Part shown: one piece after another, positions 36,127 to 48,422 of the stretch
How positions within the stretch are numbered: the stretch's first letter is position 1
Layout: the number at the start of each line of letters is the position of its first letter
From: Hirudinaria manillensis
Taxonomy: Eukaryota > Annelida > Clitellata > Hirudinida > Hirudinidae
DNA length: 64,000 bases
Direction: 5' to 3'
Assembly: GCA_034509925.1 (NCBI GenBank)
Contig: CM067533.1
Span: 5,772,535-5,836,534 of the forward strand
The notes under the pieces: model-generated
What the model was told of the DNA's origin: nothing
Database searches by the model: none
What the model saw: only the letters and a program-made list of their open reading frames with translations
Position numbers and translations under genes: made by a program

Positions 36127-39100
36127 ATGATCACCATGAACACAAAGCCACCCATCCCACCGAACGGCTCCTTCTACCCACCCACCCTCCTCAACTCTTT
36201 CCCCAGGATTCCACTCCAAGCCACCTCCATTCCAGGAGACTCCATGTATTCCAGTTCAGCTTTTATACCCTCACAGGCCTTCGCGCAAACTGATCACAGT
36301 TCGGCATTTTACCCGACCGGAAACGTGAGTCATCACTTTAGGTATCTGAAAGTGAAAGTTTAATAAAAAAAAAAACCCAACGAAATTATGTGGCATCGAT
36401 TTTTTAAACTCTCATTAAAAAGTCACAAAATTAAAAGTGAAATTATGTTAAATTATGATAAATTATTCATTAACGATGATAAATATTTCATTGCTAATAG
36501 GTCATCTTTTTTGGGAACTTGTAAGCAAAACGCTGACCAATCAATCAATCAATCAATCAACCTCTTGTAAATAAATAATGATTATAACATAGAAACCATT
36601 TCTCCAGGTGATGATGTCATCAAACCAGCAGACCAATCAGCAACCACTTCCGTGGCGGAATTTCCCAGGTTGGACTTTCGATCAGCTGTCCGTTTATCCA
36701 TACGGAGGAGGGTGAGTGCTATTAGAAAATGATGACGACGACGATGAATGCTTAATGATTCACTCATTAACTGGTCACTGAATATTCATTAACTCGACTA
36801 ATGAGTTACTCATTAAGTTACTATCGGCGTGTGGATCGGTTATCGTTTTGTATCATCAGTTATTAATAAACAATGCTCTTTCATTGCCATTGGACATGCT
36901 ATTTATAGAGGAATTCAAATGAAACATCGTATTTGTAACTTGCAAGAGCTATCTCTAAGCAGATCATCACATAGGATGATCATGGTGATGGTAGTTATAA
37001 AGATGACGACGACGACGACGATGATGATGATGATGGTGTTGTTGATGATTGCGATGCTAGTGTTGATGAAAACAATGTTTTCGTTGGTCGGCATTCAGTT
37101 GTAGCATCGCAGGTCACAGGAAGAAGTATTGATAACGAATTTGTAAACGATTTAAAAATATTTTACCTTTTTTTATTTGGTTAATATCTTTAATCTGTTC
37201 ATCCATTATTTATGCCTTCAAGCATAAGGTATTGTCTTGCACAGCGAATTCTATTAGTGGCCATCATAATATTTAATTGAGAAATTAAATAGATTTTAAA
37301 ATAATTAAATAATTAATAAATTTATAACTCATAATTCATAATATTAACCAACCTTTGACTCGTAATTGTTGAAAGTTGTTGGAAAATAACTCGAGATAAC
37401 GAAGGTATCTTTTTGATGACGTCAACTTATTCACCTTTCGAGGGTTGATTTTGAAATCCTATTAAGGATCGTGAAGTGTCAGAGTATCGGGTTCATCGGA
37501 GGTTGTGATGGATGGATGGATGGATGGATGGATAGATGGATAGATGGATGGGCGGGTGGATGGATGGATGGATCGAATGATGGATGGATTCCATGCTGAG
37601 AGCACGAGTTGAGTTATCAAAGTTGCTTCCAATCAAATGTCACTTTTCATTCCTCCGCCCAAACCATCTCTTCATCTTTTCCTGGAGTTCTGCGTGTCTT
37701 TGAATGTCAAATGAAATTAAATTATCTCCCTACCCCCCTAAAAACTCGCACCTGATGGGTTCGTTCAGATTCAAGTCGTTCGGCGGGAAATTATTTCAAA
37801 TGTCAGCAGTTGCCGGTGTCATGGCAGATAATCCTATTTATATATTTTATCCTATTGGCCTGCATGAATCGTTGCATTATCGAAACTTATTGCATTATTG
37901 TAACACTTGTGAAATAAATATGTTTTTGGGGGGCATTTTAAACGGTTTAACGTAATTCTTCGTCTTACAATGCTGTTCAGTGACCATTATTTGAAGACCA
38001 TCCATCCATTCATTCATCCATCTATCCATCCATCCGTCCATCCATTCATTAATCCATCTATCTATCCATCCGTCCATCCATTCATTCATCCATCTATCCA
38101 TCCATCCGTCCATCCATTCATTCATCCATCTATCCATCCATCCGTCCATCCATTCATTCATCCATCTATCTATCCATCCGTCCGTCCATCCAGGAAACAG
38201 CAACACCTTTTCCACTTCTTTATTGAATGCAGAGGTTCTCCTTGAAACATTTGCTTAATGACGACCTGCTCTTCCAAGTAACGGAATCTCGAACGAGCGA
38301 GCATCAATTTCAAACTCCATTTAGTTTATTTGCCTTCCACAAGCAGCGGCACTGAAATCTCTACCTCCCTCCGAAGTTTATTTGCAGTTTCTGAATTTCA
38401 ACGTCCAATTGAAGTGCATCTTCACTCCTAGATTGAAGTGTATCTTTAGTTTTTGGATTGAAATGCATTTTTATTCCTGGATTGAAATGTATATTCGCCC
38501 CTATTCGAACGAACTGTATCTTTAGGCTTGGAATGAAACGCCTATTCAGTTCTGGATGAACTCCATCTTCACTCCATCTTCACTCCATCTTCACCCCATC
38601 TTCACCCCATCTTCACCCCATCTTCACCCCATCTTCACCCCATCTTCACCCCATCTTCACTCCATCTTCACTCCTGGATTCAATCCGAATCATTTTTCCA
38701 TTTCCTCCCCAGGTACAGCAGTTTGGACGTGAGACGTAAGAACGCCACGAGGGAGTCAACGAGTACATTGAAGGCCTGGTTGTACGAACACATCAAGAAC
38801 CCCTACCCAACCAAGGCAGAAAAGATCATGCTGGCCATCATTACCAAGATGACGTTGACGCAGGTTTATATTATTGCTAGATTTTAATTTATTATTATTA
38901 ATTAAATTTATTATTATTTACTATTACTATTATTATTTGTTAACTTATTTATTTATGTTTTAGATTTTTTAAGATGTGAATTTTTCAATATTTAAAAAAA
39001 ATATATATTTAACATTAAGTGGACTTTTGAATTACAACTGTTCGTTGTTAACAAAAAATAAATAAATAATGTAAATTAAAAAAATGTTTGAAACATTTTA

Positions 39101-42100
39101 AAATATATTTCAATTAAAATCATTATCATCATCATCTTGTGGTGGTGATGATAATGATTAAAGGTTATTATTGAATTTATCTTAAAACCATTCATAAGCT
39201 TCCACTGAAATGTCACGATGCGAGTAGAAACATTAATGTCGGAAATATTGGCATTTAAGATATTAATAATTAAAAATTATCATTTAAAACATTAATTTAT
39301 TATTATTATTATTTACTATTATTACTATTATTATTGTTATTTTTATTATTATTAAAGGTTAACCTTTGAAAATGCATTTAAGATGTTAATAATTAAAAAT
39401 TATAATTTAAAACATTAATATTGAATATACAAAACGTTAGATTTTTATAGATTAACATCTTAAATACATTTTAAAGGTTGAAAACCTTTGAAAATGCAGC
39501 ATTTTAAAAGCTAACATTCGACCGCGAGGCTTTTGTTGTTGATAAGAATTGTTTAACAAAGAACTTTAAATTCTCAAATCTCGAAACATTTCGAACCTCG
39601 GCTTCGATTGAAGGAAAGTTAAAAGCTTTGCTGAAATAATCAATCAATCAATCAATCACTTTTCTGTGACTTTTTCGTGTGATTTCCATCGATATTGCGT
39701 TACAATCAACCGCTGAATTGACTCTCGAGGATCAAAATGATGACCGGTGATGTCATCATGACGTTCGAAACATTTCACGATTCACTCTCGATTCGCCTTT
39801 GCATTAACTTCGGTGATAAAACTTTATCAGTCCAAAGGAATCTTAGATCATCTTAGGAATTCGTTATGTAGTTTAACATGGCATGTAATGATCATTTGAT
39901 GCACATCATACTTGGTCAACTTGGTAAAACCCGTCTGTAGAGACAGCTAGATTTTGCAGGGAAAAGTCCCTCTATGGGCAGATTGTCCATTTTATCAGAT
40001 TTCTTAAATAAACTAAACTGTTAAATTAAAGTTAAATCGGTCCCTAGAAAAACCAATTCTAATGTTTCACTAAATTTGTTACATTACAAAGTTTATGGAA
40101 CCCAGTGACAATGTACATGTACATATGGTATGACATGGTTACCATGCTTAGAAAGTTTCATGCTTGTGAACAATGCTAGATTTCAAAGATGGTTATCACA
40201 ATCAGTCATGTATGCCAGTAGAGAATGTGTCTTCAGTCGAAGTATAGGGTATCATCGATATCATCGATATCATTGATATAAATGATTTAAAATGAATATG
40301 TCAAATATTTGATGAATTTAAATTAAATTTAAGAATCTATTATTGTTGTCTTCAAACAAAAGTATTCACCGAACGTATTAAGTTATGCATCTCGTCATTC
40401 GAATGAACTTCATTATTCATCGATCGGTGATCCATTACCAAAGATGGACATTTACATTTCAAGTAAATATTGTAATATTACAAACTTAATAACTATAATT
40501 ATCATTATGAATAACTAATTATCATTATTAACGAATAATTATCATTATGAATAACTAATTATCATTGTTAATGAATAATTAATCAGGTTTCGACGTGGTT
40601 TGCCAATGCGAGGAGGAGACTGAAGAAAGAGAACAAGATGCAGTGGTCGCCGAGAAACAGGACAGGAGAAGAGGAAGACGACGATGACGACAAGAACAGC
40701 GACAACGACGACATGCCCGAGAGCGACACCTCGCGACACAGAGCGATCGATGACGACTTGTTGGACGACGAAGGCGACATCATCGTTGATGGAGGTCAGG
40801 CGACCTTGAACTTGATTATTTCCATGGAAAATATTCGTCATAATACGAGAATAACACGCGTGTCTCTCTGTTGATGTGTCTTTGTTTATGTGTGGGTGTT
40901 TGTCTGTATTTATGTGTCTCTGTTTATGCGTATTTGTTTATGTATCTCTGCTTATTTGTCTTTGTCGATGTTCCTCTGTTGATCCAACTCCACGAGCATC
41001 AGTCCCTAGCGCGTGCAGACCGCTCCTCCCCTTAATTCCAGGTATTAGTCAGGTTGTCACTGCGCATGTCTCGTCTCTTATTGGAACATTTTCTCTGATC
41101 ACTTGGAGTGCAAAGATGGAAAAGTCCCTCCCCGAATTAAAAATTCTGTTTCCACGCACCAGGCGCATACATCACCGCCAAATGGATTCACCGGCGCTTT
41201 GTTTTCATGAGGACGCATTTATGAAGCGCTTAATTCCACTCTTGCTTTGAGTTTTCAGAAGGACATTCCACTTATTCGTCGCATGAGGCTGAGCCTCTAT
41301 TCACAGTCAATTCATTGTCTAATTACATAAAATCCACAATCATCACATTTACATTTACATGATATTATTATCATTATTATTGTTTTTATAGTAAATGTTA
41401 TTATTTTAACTCATTTCGTATTACTATCACAGGTGCCGATGAAACGCCTGAAAATATTCCCACGTCCCTGACACCTAACGTCCCGAAATCATCCCTTGAA
41501 GCCGCCGAAGAGTCTTCAAGGGACTGCCAAACATCGAGAGACGATTCAATGAAAAGTTCATTTGGCAACCACATTTCTCAGCTTCACCCCAAGTTCTACC
41601 AACAGAACCATCATTTGTATTTCGCTCCTCAAAACTCCAACAGACATCTTCCTTTTCCACCCTTCCATCCATCGCTGAGAAACTTCTCGAATCTTCAGCA
41701 ATCCTTCAACTTCATCAACAAGTCCTTCGCTCCACGCTTCAAGACGACAGCAGACGAGGACATCAAGTCAACGACTGCCAGCGTTTCACAAGGTTCCACT
41801 GCTTCGATGAGAAGCAATCCAGAGGTCAGAGCTTCAAGTCCCCGGAAGGAAGATGTCGACAAAAAACCAGCGAAACCAAGGATTTGGTGTCTTGCAGACG
41901 TAGCGACGTCCGGCAACAAAGACACTGAAAACAACAACAACAACAACAACAACAGCGATGGGGACAACTCCAGCAACAGCGACTACAAAAACCACTCCAT
42001 TAACACCATGAGGCAGTTTAGCATCCATCAAGCACTGGCTCAGTTCTACCATCCGTACCTTACCCATCTCACTCCTGCTCGCATGGCCGACAAGGCTTTG

Positions 42101-42799
42101 TTTCAAAGACCAGAAAGCATCGAAAGCAGAGAAAACTTTCCAAGGAGTCCAGTAAAGTCTGGAGATGAAAAATCTGTCAACACTTTTCAGCCTTGGTTGA
42201 CTTTGAACGAAAAATTTAATCAGGTTCATTCGCTCAACCAGGAAAGATTCTGTCAGGACAAGATCAACCACGTTGCCAAAGACTCCGCTTCGCCAGGAAT
42301 CTTCCACTACAAGTCTTCAAACCACTCTCCAAGATCAAGGACGGCGACACCTTTTTCCTCTCCCGACGTCATCAAAAACCACCAAAGCGGTGGAGTCACA
42401 CCTCCCGACGTTCCGTCGATCGCCTCCAAGTCGTCTCCGTCGCTTTCCAATTCATCCTCCCCGGGTTCAAATCTCACTCTGATCCCGAAACATCGAGTAG
42501 CAGTCGACAAACCGAGTCCTTGTTCCTCCGAAAGATCTTCCACAGAGACGAACTCTCCATCACCGACAGCTTCTTCTTCGTCATCGTCGTCGCTTCTGTC
42601 TTCGACGACAGGAGCTGGTCCGAAATCGTTGTCATCATCTTTACTATTCCAGGTCCCTGCGCGTCTTCCATTGTCTTCTGACGTCATCATTTCCGCTCCA
42701 CAATCACCTCTCGTCTACCGGAAACATTCTCCGTCACGTGATTCGACTTTCGAATATTGGCCGAGTGGCAGACTGATGGAAAAGTCGAGGAACGAATGA
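36127..42799 (+). CDS. Iroquois-class TALE homeobox transcription factor
   Basis: Five coding exons: 36127-36324, 36608-36711, 38713-38863, 40587-40794 and 41433-42799. They are in phase and give 675 residues. The three-residue-insertion homeodomain (about 107-170) is split between exons 3 and 4: [37 protein letters not shown], then [20 protein letters not shown]. An acidic stretch follows (EEEDDDDDK). The Iro box [13 protein letters not shown] lies near residues 366-378, before a poly-Asn run and a long Ser/Pro-rich tail. Together these identify Iroquois (Irx/ara/caup/mirr) proteins, which pattern neural and body regions. The first exon (MITMNTKPP) is preceded by an acceptor-like CAG, so further 5' exons are likely noncoding. 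Introns 2 and 3 (2.0 and 1.7 kb) are unusually large for this window and repeat-rich. It cannot be assigned to one vertebrate paralogue. Confidence 0.94.
37508..37594. repeat. (GGAT)n tetranucleotide tract
   Basis: TGGATGGA units, with a few GATA and GGGC interruptions, lie in Iroquois intron 2. The complementary CATC-based array lies 400 bases further on, in opposite orientation. Confidence 0.85.
37998..38192. repeat. 36-bp minisatellite made of CATC-type units
   Basis: A higher-order repeat: nine tetranucleotides (CATC, CATT, TATC, CGTC variants) form a 36-bp unit repeated about five times. Because 36 is divisible by three, both strands read as repetitive peptides (for example [12 protein letters not shown]), which are artefacts. 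It lies in Iroquois intron 2. Confidence 0.9.
38404..38673. repeat. Two adjoining tandem arrays next to the homeobox exon
   Basis: First, about seven degenerate copies of a 24-25-bp unit (TGGATTGAAATGTATCTT) run from 38404 to about 38560. Then ten near-perfect copies of the 11-bp unit ACTCCATCTTC or ACCCCATCTTC run at 38560-38673. The array ends only 40 bases before the exon carrying the first part of the homeobox and forms a pyrimidine-rich approach to its acceptor. Confidence 0.85.
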
Positions 42800-43182
42800 A
42801 GGGGAGCGTCCGACATCTGCTCAGGTCTCCTCAGCAACAAAAGGATGAAAACATTTTCAACTTCATTTGAACTGAAAGAGATTCAATCGATTGATGATTG
42901 GTTCGATTGATTGGTGATTGATTTCCATGAAATCGACTTGTTTTTGTTTAAATTCTCGAAACCGACATGTGCGAGTGTTTGTTTGTGCTCGTGAGTGTGT
43001 GTGCGTGTGTGTGTAGTGTATGTGCGTGCGTGCCAACCATTGTATGGTTTCATCGCTGTGTGCTTGTTTACATCCAAAACGATGTTTGCAGGAGTGTTTG
43101 TTTCAGAGAATGTTGGTCTGGATTGATTTTTTTTGTCTCTGGTTTTGTGTTTTGCTTTAAGAGCATCTGAAAATAAGATGAA

Positions 43183-43188
43183 AATAAA
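43183..43188 (+). terminator. Candidate poly(A) signal of the Iroquois gene
   Basis: AATAAA lies 384 bases after the Iroquois stop codon, the first canonical hexamer on this strand downstream. It would give a short 3' untranslated region. Confidence 0.45.
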
Positions 43189-44085
43189 GTGCGGTTTAGG
43201 TATAATTTCGTTCGTATCATAATATAAATAATAACTTAATCAGCCCAACATTGATGACAACGTAAATATTAATAATAACTTTGCAGGTTTTCATAATAAC
43301 ATTAACTCCGATATATTTTGATTTTCAATGAGCGGCAAGAAGTTATTATTTCAGACATGACTCCACAGAGAAATTAAGCAAGAGGACACACGTGATTGTG
43401 TCACGTGATTTCCCAAACATGGACTCCCTTACGATTTGCATATTCATAACCGAACCGAATTGATCGGAGGAAAGAGACTTGATTTATTTATTTTTTTTTA
43501 TTCTTTCAAATAAAAACAATTTAAAAGGAAATCAAAAATAAAGGAATCGCTTCTCAAAATTGGTTCAATTTGGAATCGTTGCTTCAAAGGAATTCACGAA
43601 TTGGATGCTCTTCCCAACAGAGAACACGAAGCGGATTCTGAATTTGAACTTTCGACCCTTGGGTCAAGCATCCACGACCTTTTTATTGCATCAATTTTTC
43701 CTGAGGTTGATCCTCACCCGAGCAGCACTTTGTGTTTCAAGAGAACGTGAGTCAACACGTCAGAGGAGTTGTGACGAGATAAAGAAAAGATGGGCGGCGA
43801 GTAGGACATGGATGATGGTGATTGAGGCTCCGATGGCTTGGCGAATGGGTACGGTTGGGTGGTGATTGAAACGCGATTGGTTGGTGAGTGGGGAAGCTCG
43901 ATAGGAGGGAGAGTGAGTGAGTGAGTGAGCGGGGTGTGGGTGAGTATGGACGGAGGTGAGAGCGCCCCACGCAGTTCATTCCAGCTGAAATCAATCACTT
44001 CACTTCATCTGTCCGGTTTGTTTGACCAATCGCTTTCGTACTTTTAGCACGTCAAACCGAAAGGTTGGCGCGCACGAGAGATCTT

Positions 44086-44110
44086 GCCGCCATATTGACA
44101 GCCATCTTTG
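44086..44110 (-). promoter_or_regulatory. Two YY1-like motifs in a GC-richer island
   Basis: On the minus strand the island reads AAAGATGGC, then TGTCAATATGGCGGC. Both carry the YY1-type ATGGC core. The 12-mer GTCAATATGGCG also occurs at 18529-18540. A start site for a leftward transcript is possible; the short frame starting there (MAVNMAARSL) ends after 18 codons. Confidence 0.3.
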
Positions 44111-47100
44111 TATTCCGCCGAGACGAAAACGAGTGCGTCGGACACGTCCTGGAGTGGAATTGGCGGTGTTGAAATGTAGCACTTCCATGTCGGATGACTC
44201 TGCCGCCCCAGAACTTTGATCTTCGATTCCGTGGTGCAACTATAATCATAATCTGATTTTTAGTTACTTCAAAAGGGTTTCAGGAGGTTCAACAGTAGCT
44301 TGCGTTAGAGTTGCTTGCGTTACGGCACTTATTAAAAAGAATTATTTGAAAATATTTTTATATTTTTGTTTAATTAATATTTTTTTTTCTAGTTTCATTA
44401 AAACGTGTCGTGGTTCGAATGCACTTTCAAGTGGAGATGAGAAATTATCATTCGCATGATTTATTGCACTCCTTTCCCCTCACTTTTCCCTCATCTCCTC
44501 CTCCTCCTCCTCATCATCATCATCTCTCCTGAGTGTCCCTCCCGGGCACAGAAGGTCAGGGTTGGGCAGCAGTGGAGTTAGAAATAAAATGGAGACACAC
44601 GTAGGAGAAAGAAATTAAACAACCGCCCAGCAAAGCACGTGGGCGTGTCCTGGTCAAGCAGAGAATACGAATTGAATCGAACAAATCCATCCCCAAGTCT
44701 ACTTACTGTGAATCAAACTCCCCTCAATTGGGTTGTTTACAAACAAAACTCCCCTACTTGGGGAGATCAAACTCAAGGGAGGTGAGTGGCTTCTTGACGT
44801 TATTTTGCAAGGTTTGTTCTCCAAGTCACCACATCGGAACAACGTCACAGCTCTTCATGAAGGTTCTAATGAGTAGCGTACAGATGAAGGCCTGTTGTGG
44901 AATGTTTTTTTATGAATATAAACACTTAAATGTACAAATACAAGATCAGTTAATAACGACGTTTATTTATTATAATAATGAATATTCATTAACAACTGAA
45001 ATTGACAGGATGGAAGTGAAGACGATGATGACAATGAAAAGGTCTGACGATGATTATGGTTGCCATTGTGATGTGGTGATGGCCTGGCGATGGCGTGGTG
45101 ATAGAATGGTGATGGCGTGGCGATGGTATGGTGGTGGCATGGTGATGGCACGGTGATGTTGTGATGGTGGTGTGGATGACATGTGCTCGAGAACTGAGGT
45201 GACGCCCGTGGACACAGCAGTTTCGGTCGTTCATCGATCAACATCGTCTCACCTTCATCCCCAATGAATTCCTCTTCTTCTTCATCCTCCTCCTCTTCTG
45301 TCAGTGGAGCTTTAGACGGACGACAACTTTAAAATATTCAAAAATCTGATATTTTATTATATTTATCATATAAATACGTAATAATTTATTTATTAAACAG
45401 AAATCATGAAATAAACTCCACTCATTTTTCGATTAAATAACGAAATTATGTAAAATTAAAAGTTGTTGAATTGATTCTGTTTTTTTTTTTAAATTTTATA
45501 TTATTAAACTTTTTCTTCAAGAGCGGAAAAAGAATTCCGAGTATTTTTTTATAAATAAAAATAATTTATTAATTATGAAATATGATAAATAATCAAATAT
45601 CGGCTAATGATCGATGTTTATCAATGGACGACGTTTATCAACAGTTGCTTATAAAAATAGAAAAGAAATCCTATTCACGAGAACAAACTTTGAACAAATT
45701 AAATAGAAATTAAACGCTAATTAATTAAAATAATAATTAAAAACCGATGGAAAATTTGGAAAAAGAAAGAAAAAGAAAGAAGGGAATATGTTTTCCATCG
45801 CCGGTGATCTCAGCGGATCCTGTCCTTGATGATGGAATTATGCAGACAACTTGTAAGACGATGAAGAGGAGGACGACGACGACGAGGAGTCGTTCGATTT
45901 GATTAAAAAACTCGATGGATTGCATCCACTTCTACTCGGTTATTCCATCTTGTAATTATCATCATCATCATCATCATCATCAGCATCATCATCACCATCA
46001 TCATCGTCGTCATCGTCGTCACCATAGTCTCTGACATAGCTAATGTCTTGGATACGTTCACGAGGAAGAGTGGTTTGTAAGACATTGAAATGCTTTCCCA
46101 ACTTGTTGATGTTGTTGTTGTCATAACGACGATGACGTCAGTTTAATGTTGATGACGATTGTGACGTCGATACTGATGCTGATGACGACTGGCTTTGACG
46201 ATGACTGTGACTTTAATGGAGACCATGGAACATCAAGGAAATTTGTTGTTAACCTAAATAATTAATATTTATAATATTTACGTACATGAGAATAATTTTA
46301 AATTTTCAAAACTTTAGCGCCGGGACCCTATTGGTGCTCAAATCACGTTGCGTGTTTTGTTGGTCTTACATTTACATATGTAGGCTAGCTGGAGATGACC
46401 AGTCGAGCGTGATATCTTGCCTTTCGCGCTCCATTGAACCCGCGTATAAAGGCAGACGAGAGAGTCGGTGTATTACAAGAATGTATAATGCTACGCCGGA
46501 CTCCCTTTCACCCCCGCTCTCGAGCAGAAGATGTGGGTGTAAAATGATCCATCAAAAGTACTTTTAATTCAATTCTTTAATTTTTCCAAAAAAAAAGAAG
46601 AAACAACCGGAAAAATTGAAAATAAATGAAAGAGAAATTCTTCTGGAATGGATCCTCTTCGTCGTCATCGTCTTCCATTCATCTTCAACATCCTCAACAT
46701 AAATGTCTGACGAAGCAATCCTAGGTTACGAGGGTTACATATGCACAGCATAAAAACGTGCTCATGTTTTGCTTGCATCGCACATGCATACACATTAAAT
46801 ATAAAATAACATAAATAATATAAATAAATTAAAATAAATAAAATAGTATAAAATAGTATAAATGGTTACTTAGCATTCCAAATATAAATTTTGAAGAAAT
46901 TACAAGAACTTGAATCAATTGAATTGAAGAAATTGAATTAATTTTTCAAGAATTCTCAGTTAAGAACAAAGTTTGAAATATCCACCTCCTTTATTCCTTT
47001 ACTCCTTCATGCCATCACTAAAACCATCGTCGTCGTCGTCGTCATCATCACTCCTTGCTATCTTTCTCTTCATCATCGTCGTCGTTGTCGTCGTCGTCGG

Positions 47101-47601
47101 CGTCGCTTGATGAAACCGATCTCCGATATTTAACTGATTTTTATTTTGCATCACCAGGAAGTGCCACGACGGGAACTTTTCCATTGTGGTGCTGTCCGGT
47201 ATAAAATGAAATCCGAGAATGCGCACTTAACTGGACAATGACACGGTGTCAAATGCCGACCGGTCGATTGAGACAAGCTAATCGGAGCGAGAATTTAATA
47301 AGCCTCTGTCAAAATAAGGCATCTTGGTGTGTTTGTTCATGTGCAAGACGATGCGCCCTCTGCTCACTGTCCTACTATAATGCGATTTTCTTTTGACACG
47401 CCTTCCATTCTTCCGTCTCCCATTTACGTTAGAGTCGCCATACTGATGACGAGCCATCATTTCACGACAACCGTGTTGTTTCTTCGCGGTATTACCGACA
47501 TAAAGCTCCTTAAATCCGTTCAAAAAGCACCAAAACAAATCGAAAACCAGCGGTGCATAAAAACTCGAGGCGGAAAGAACAAGACACGGTTCGTTGAATT
47601 C

Positions 47602-47630
47602 TTTGACGTCACGGCATGCATGACGTCAAA
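47602..47630. promoter_or_regulatory. Palindromic pair of CRE sites
   Basis: TTTGACGTCA at 47602-47611 and TGACGTCAAA at 47621-47630 are perfect reverse complements around a 9-base spacer, so two full TGACGTCA elements face each other. They lie about 800 bases upstream of the V-ATPase subunit start. CREB/ATF dimers bind single CREs; this spaced palindrome might bind two. Confidence 0.4.
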
Positions 47631-48422
47631 TGATTTTAAATCTTCCGCATCTTCATGCCATGTCTTTCTTGTTCCACTTCAAATTTCATATCTTTTAAGT
47701 GGAATGATTTATGAACATAACAAACAACGGAGTTAGACTTGATTCATCTGTCCCTGGTGCTTGCGATTGCACTCCAAGTTCTCCATCGGAGAGGGCGGAA
47801 ACATGGACATGAAAATGGAAAACAAAAATCTCACTTGGTCCAACGAACCTGTGTCTTGATGGATTGCGTAGATGTTTGGCTGGGGAGTTCCATATTTTAC
47901 GTCGTGACAAAATCGCCGACGTGCAGTTAGCATTGCTGCTGTCCGTTTCAATGAAATCACGAGTTTTTCATTCCGAAAGATTCCAATGATCATTATGGAG
48001 AAATTATTAAATGCTTGGCACTTTATTTTTTGAAAACATCTTGTTCTAACATCGATCTTTCTTTGCCTTGGAATATTTAAAAATTGTAACGAAAACATTT
48101 ACCACGCATTGCATTTAAAAGCCAAATAGGTAAATTAATGCAAGTTTATGTATCGCCTAAATCAATCTTCAATTATATTTTGAGGTAATTTGAACAAACC
48201 TAAATTGTTAACACCTGGCGACTATGATAAAATGAATACTGCTTTATAAAAATGAAAAACGTTAATTATTTGAGTATTTATTTTTTCAAAAATAAATTAA
48301 TTTTTAAATACCATTAATAAATTTGGCAACGGCATCACGAAAAGTATATTTTCATATTGACAATCTGTCAGCCGATTTTCATAATAAGAGGCGTATCGTT
48401 CAGTGCTGGACTTGTTGAAAGG

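Larger units (their letters stand above)
42800..48422. other. Intergenic DNA between Iroquois and the V-ATPase subunit gene
   Basis: No family-level coding exon is seen. It contains the Iroquois 3' UTR, a GAGT tract at about 43912-43935, a GC-richer island at 43.7-44.25 kb with YY1-like motifs, GATGG-type tracts at about 45050-45170, CAT tracts at 45955-46020 and 47022-47102, and a palindromic CRE pair at 47602. Minus-strand frames at 47278-47538 and 47733-48098 can be joined in phase through a good donor (CAA|GTGAGA at 47835/47834). The product resembles no family I know. Confidence 0.45.

Noticed and set aside
37998-38192. CRISPR-like repeat array
   Set aside because: Units are contiguous tetranucleotide-derived tandem repeats with no unique spacers, in a eukaryotic intron.
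37895-38245. Repeat proteins rich in WMNEWMDGW or [11 protein letters not shown]
   Set aside because: Both strands of the 36-bp minisatellite are open because 36 is a multiple of three; this is a repeat artefact inside an Iroquois intron.
43714-43998. Thr/Ser/Pro-rich frames near 43.8 kb
   Set aside because: They overlap a GAGT repeat and lack any recognisable domain.
44401-44430. tRNA B-box-like GGTTCGAATGC
   Set aside because: No matching A-box or cloverleaf arms could be found upstream.
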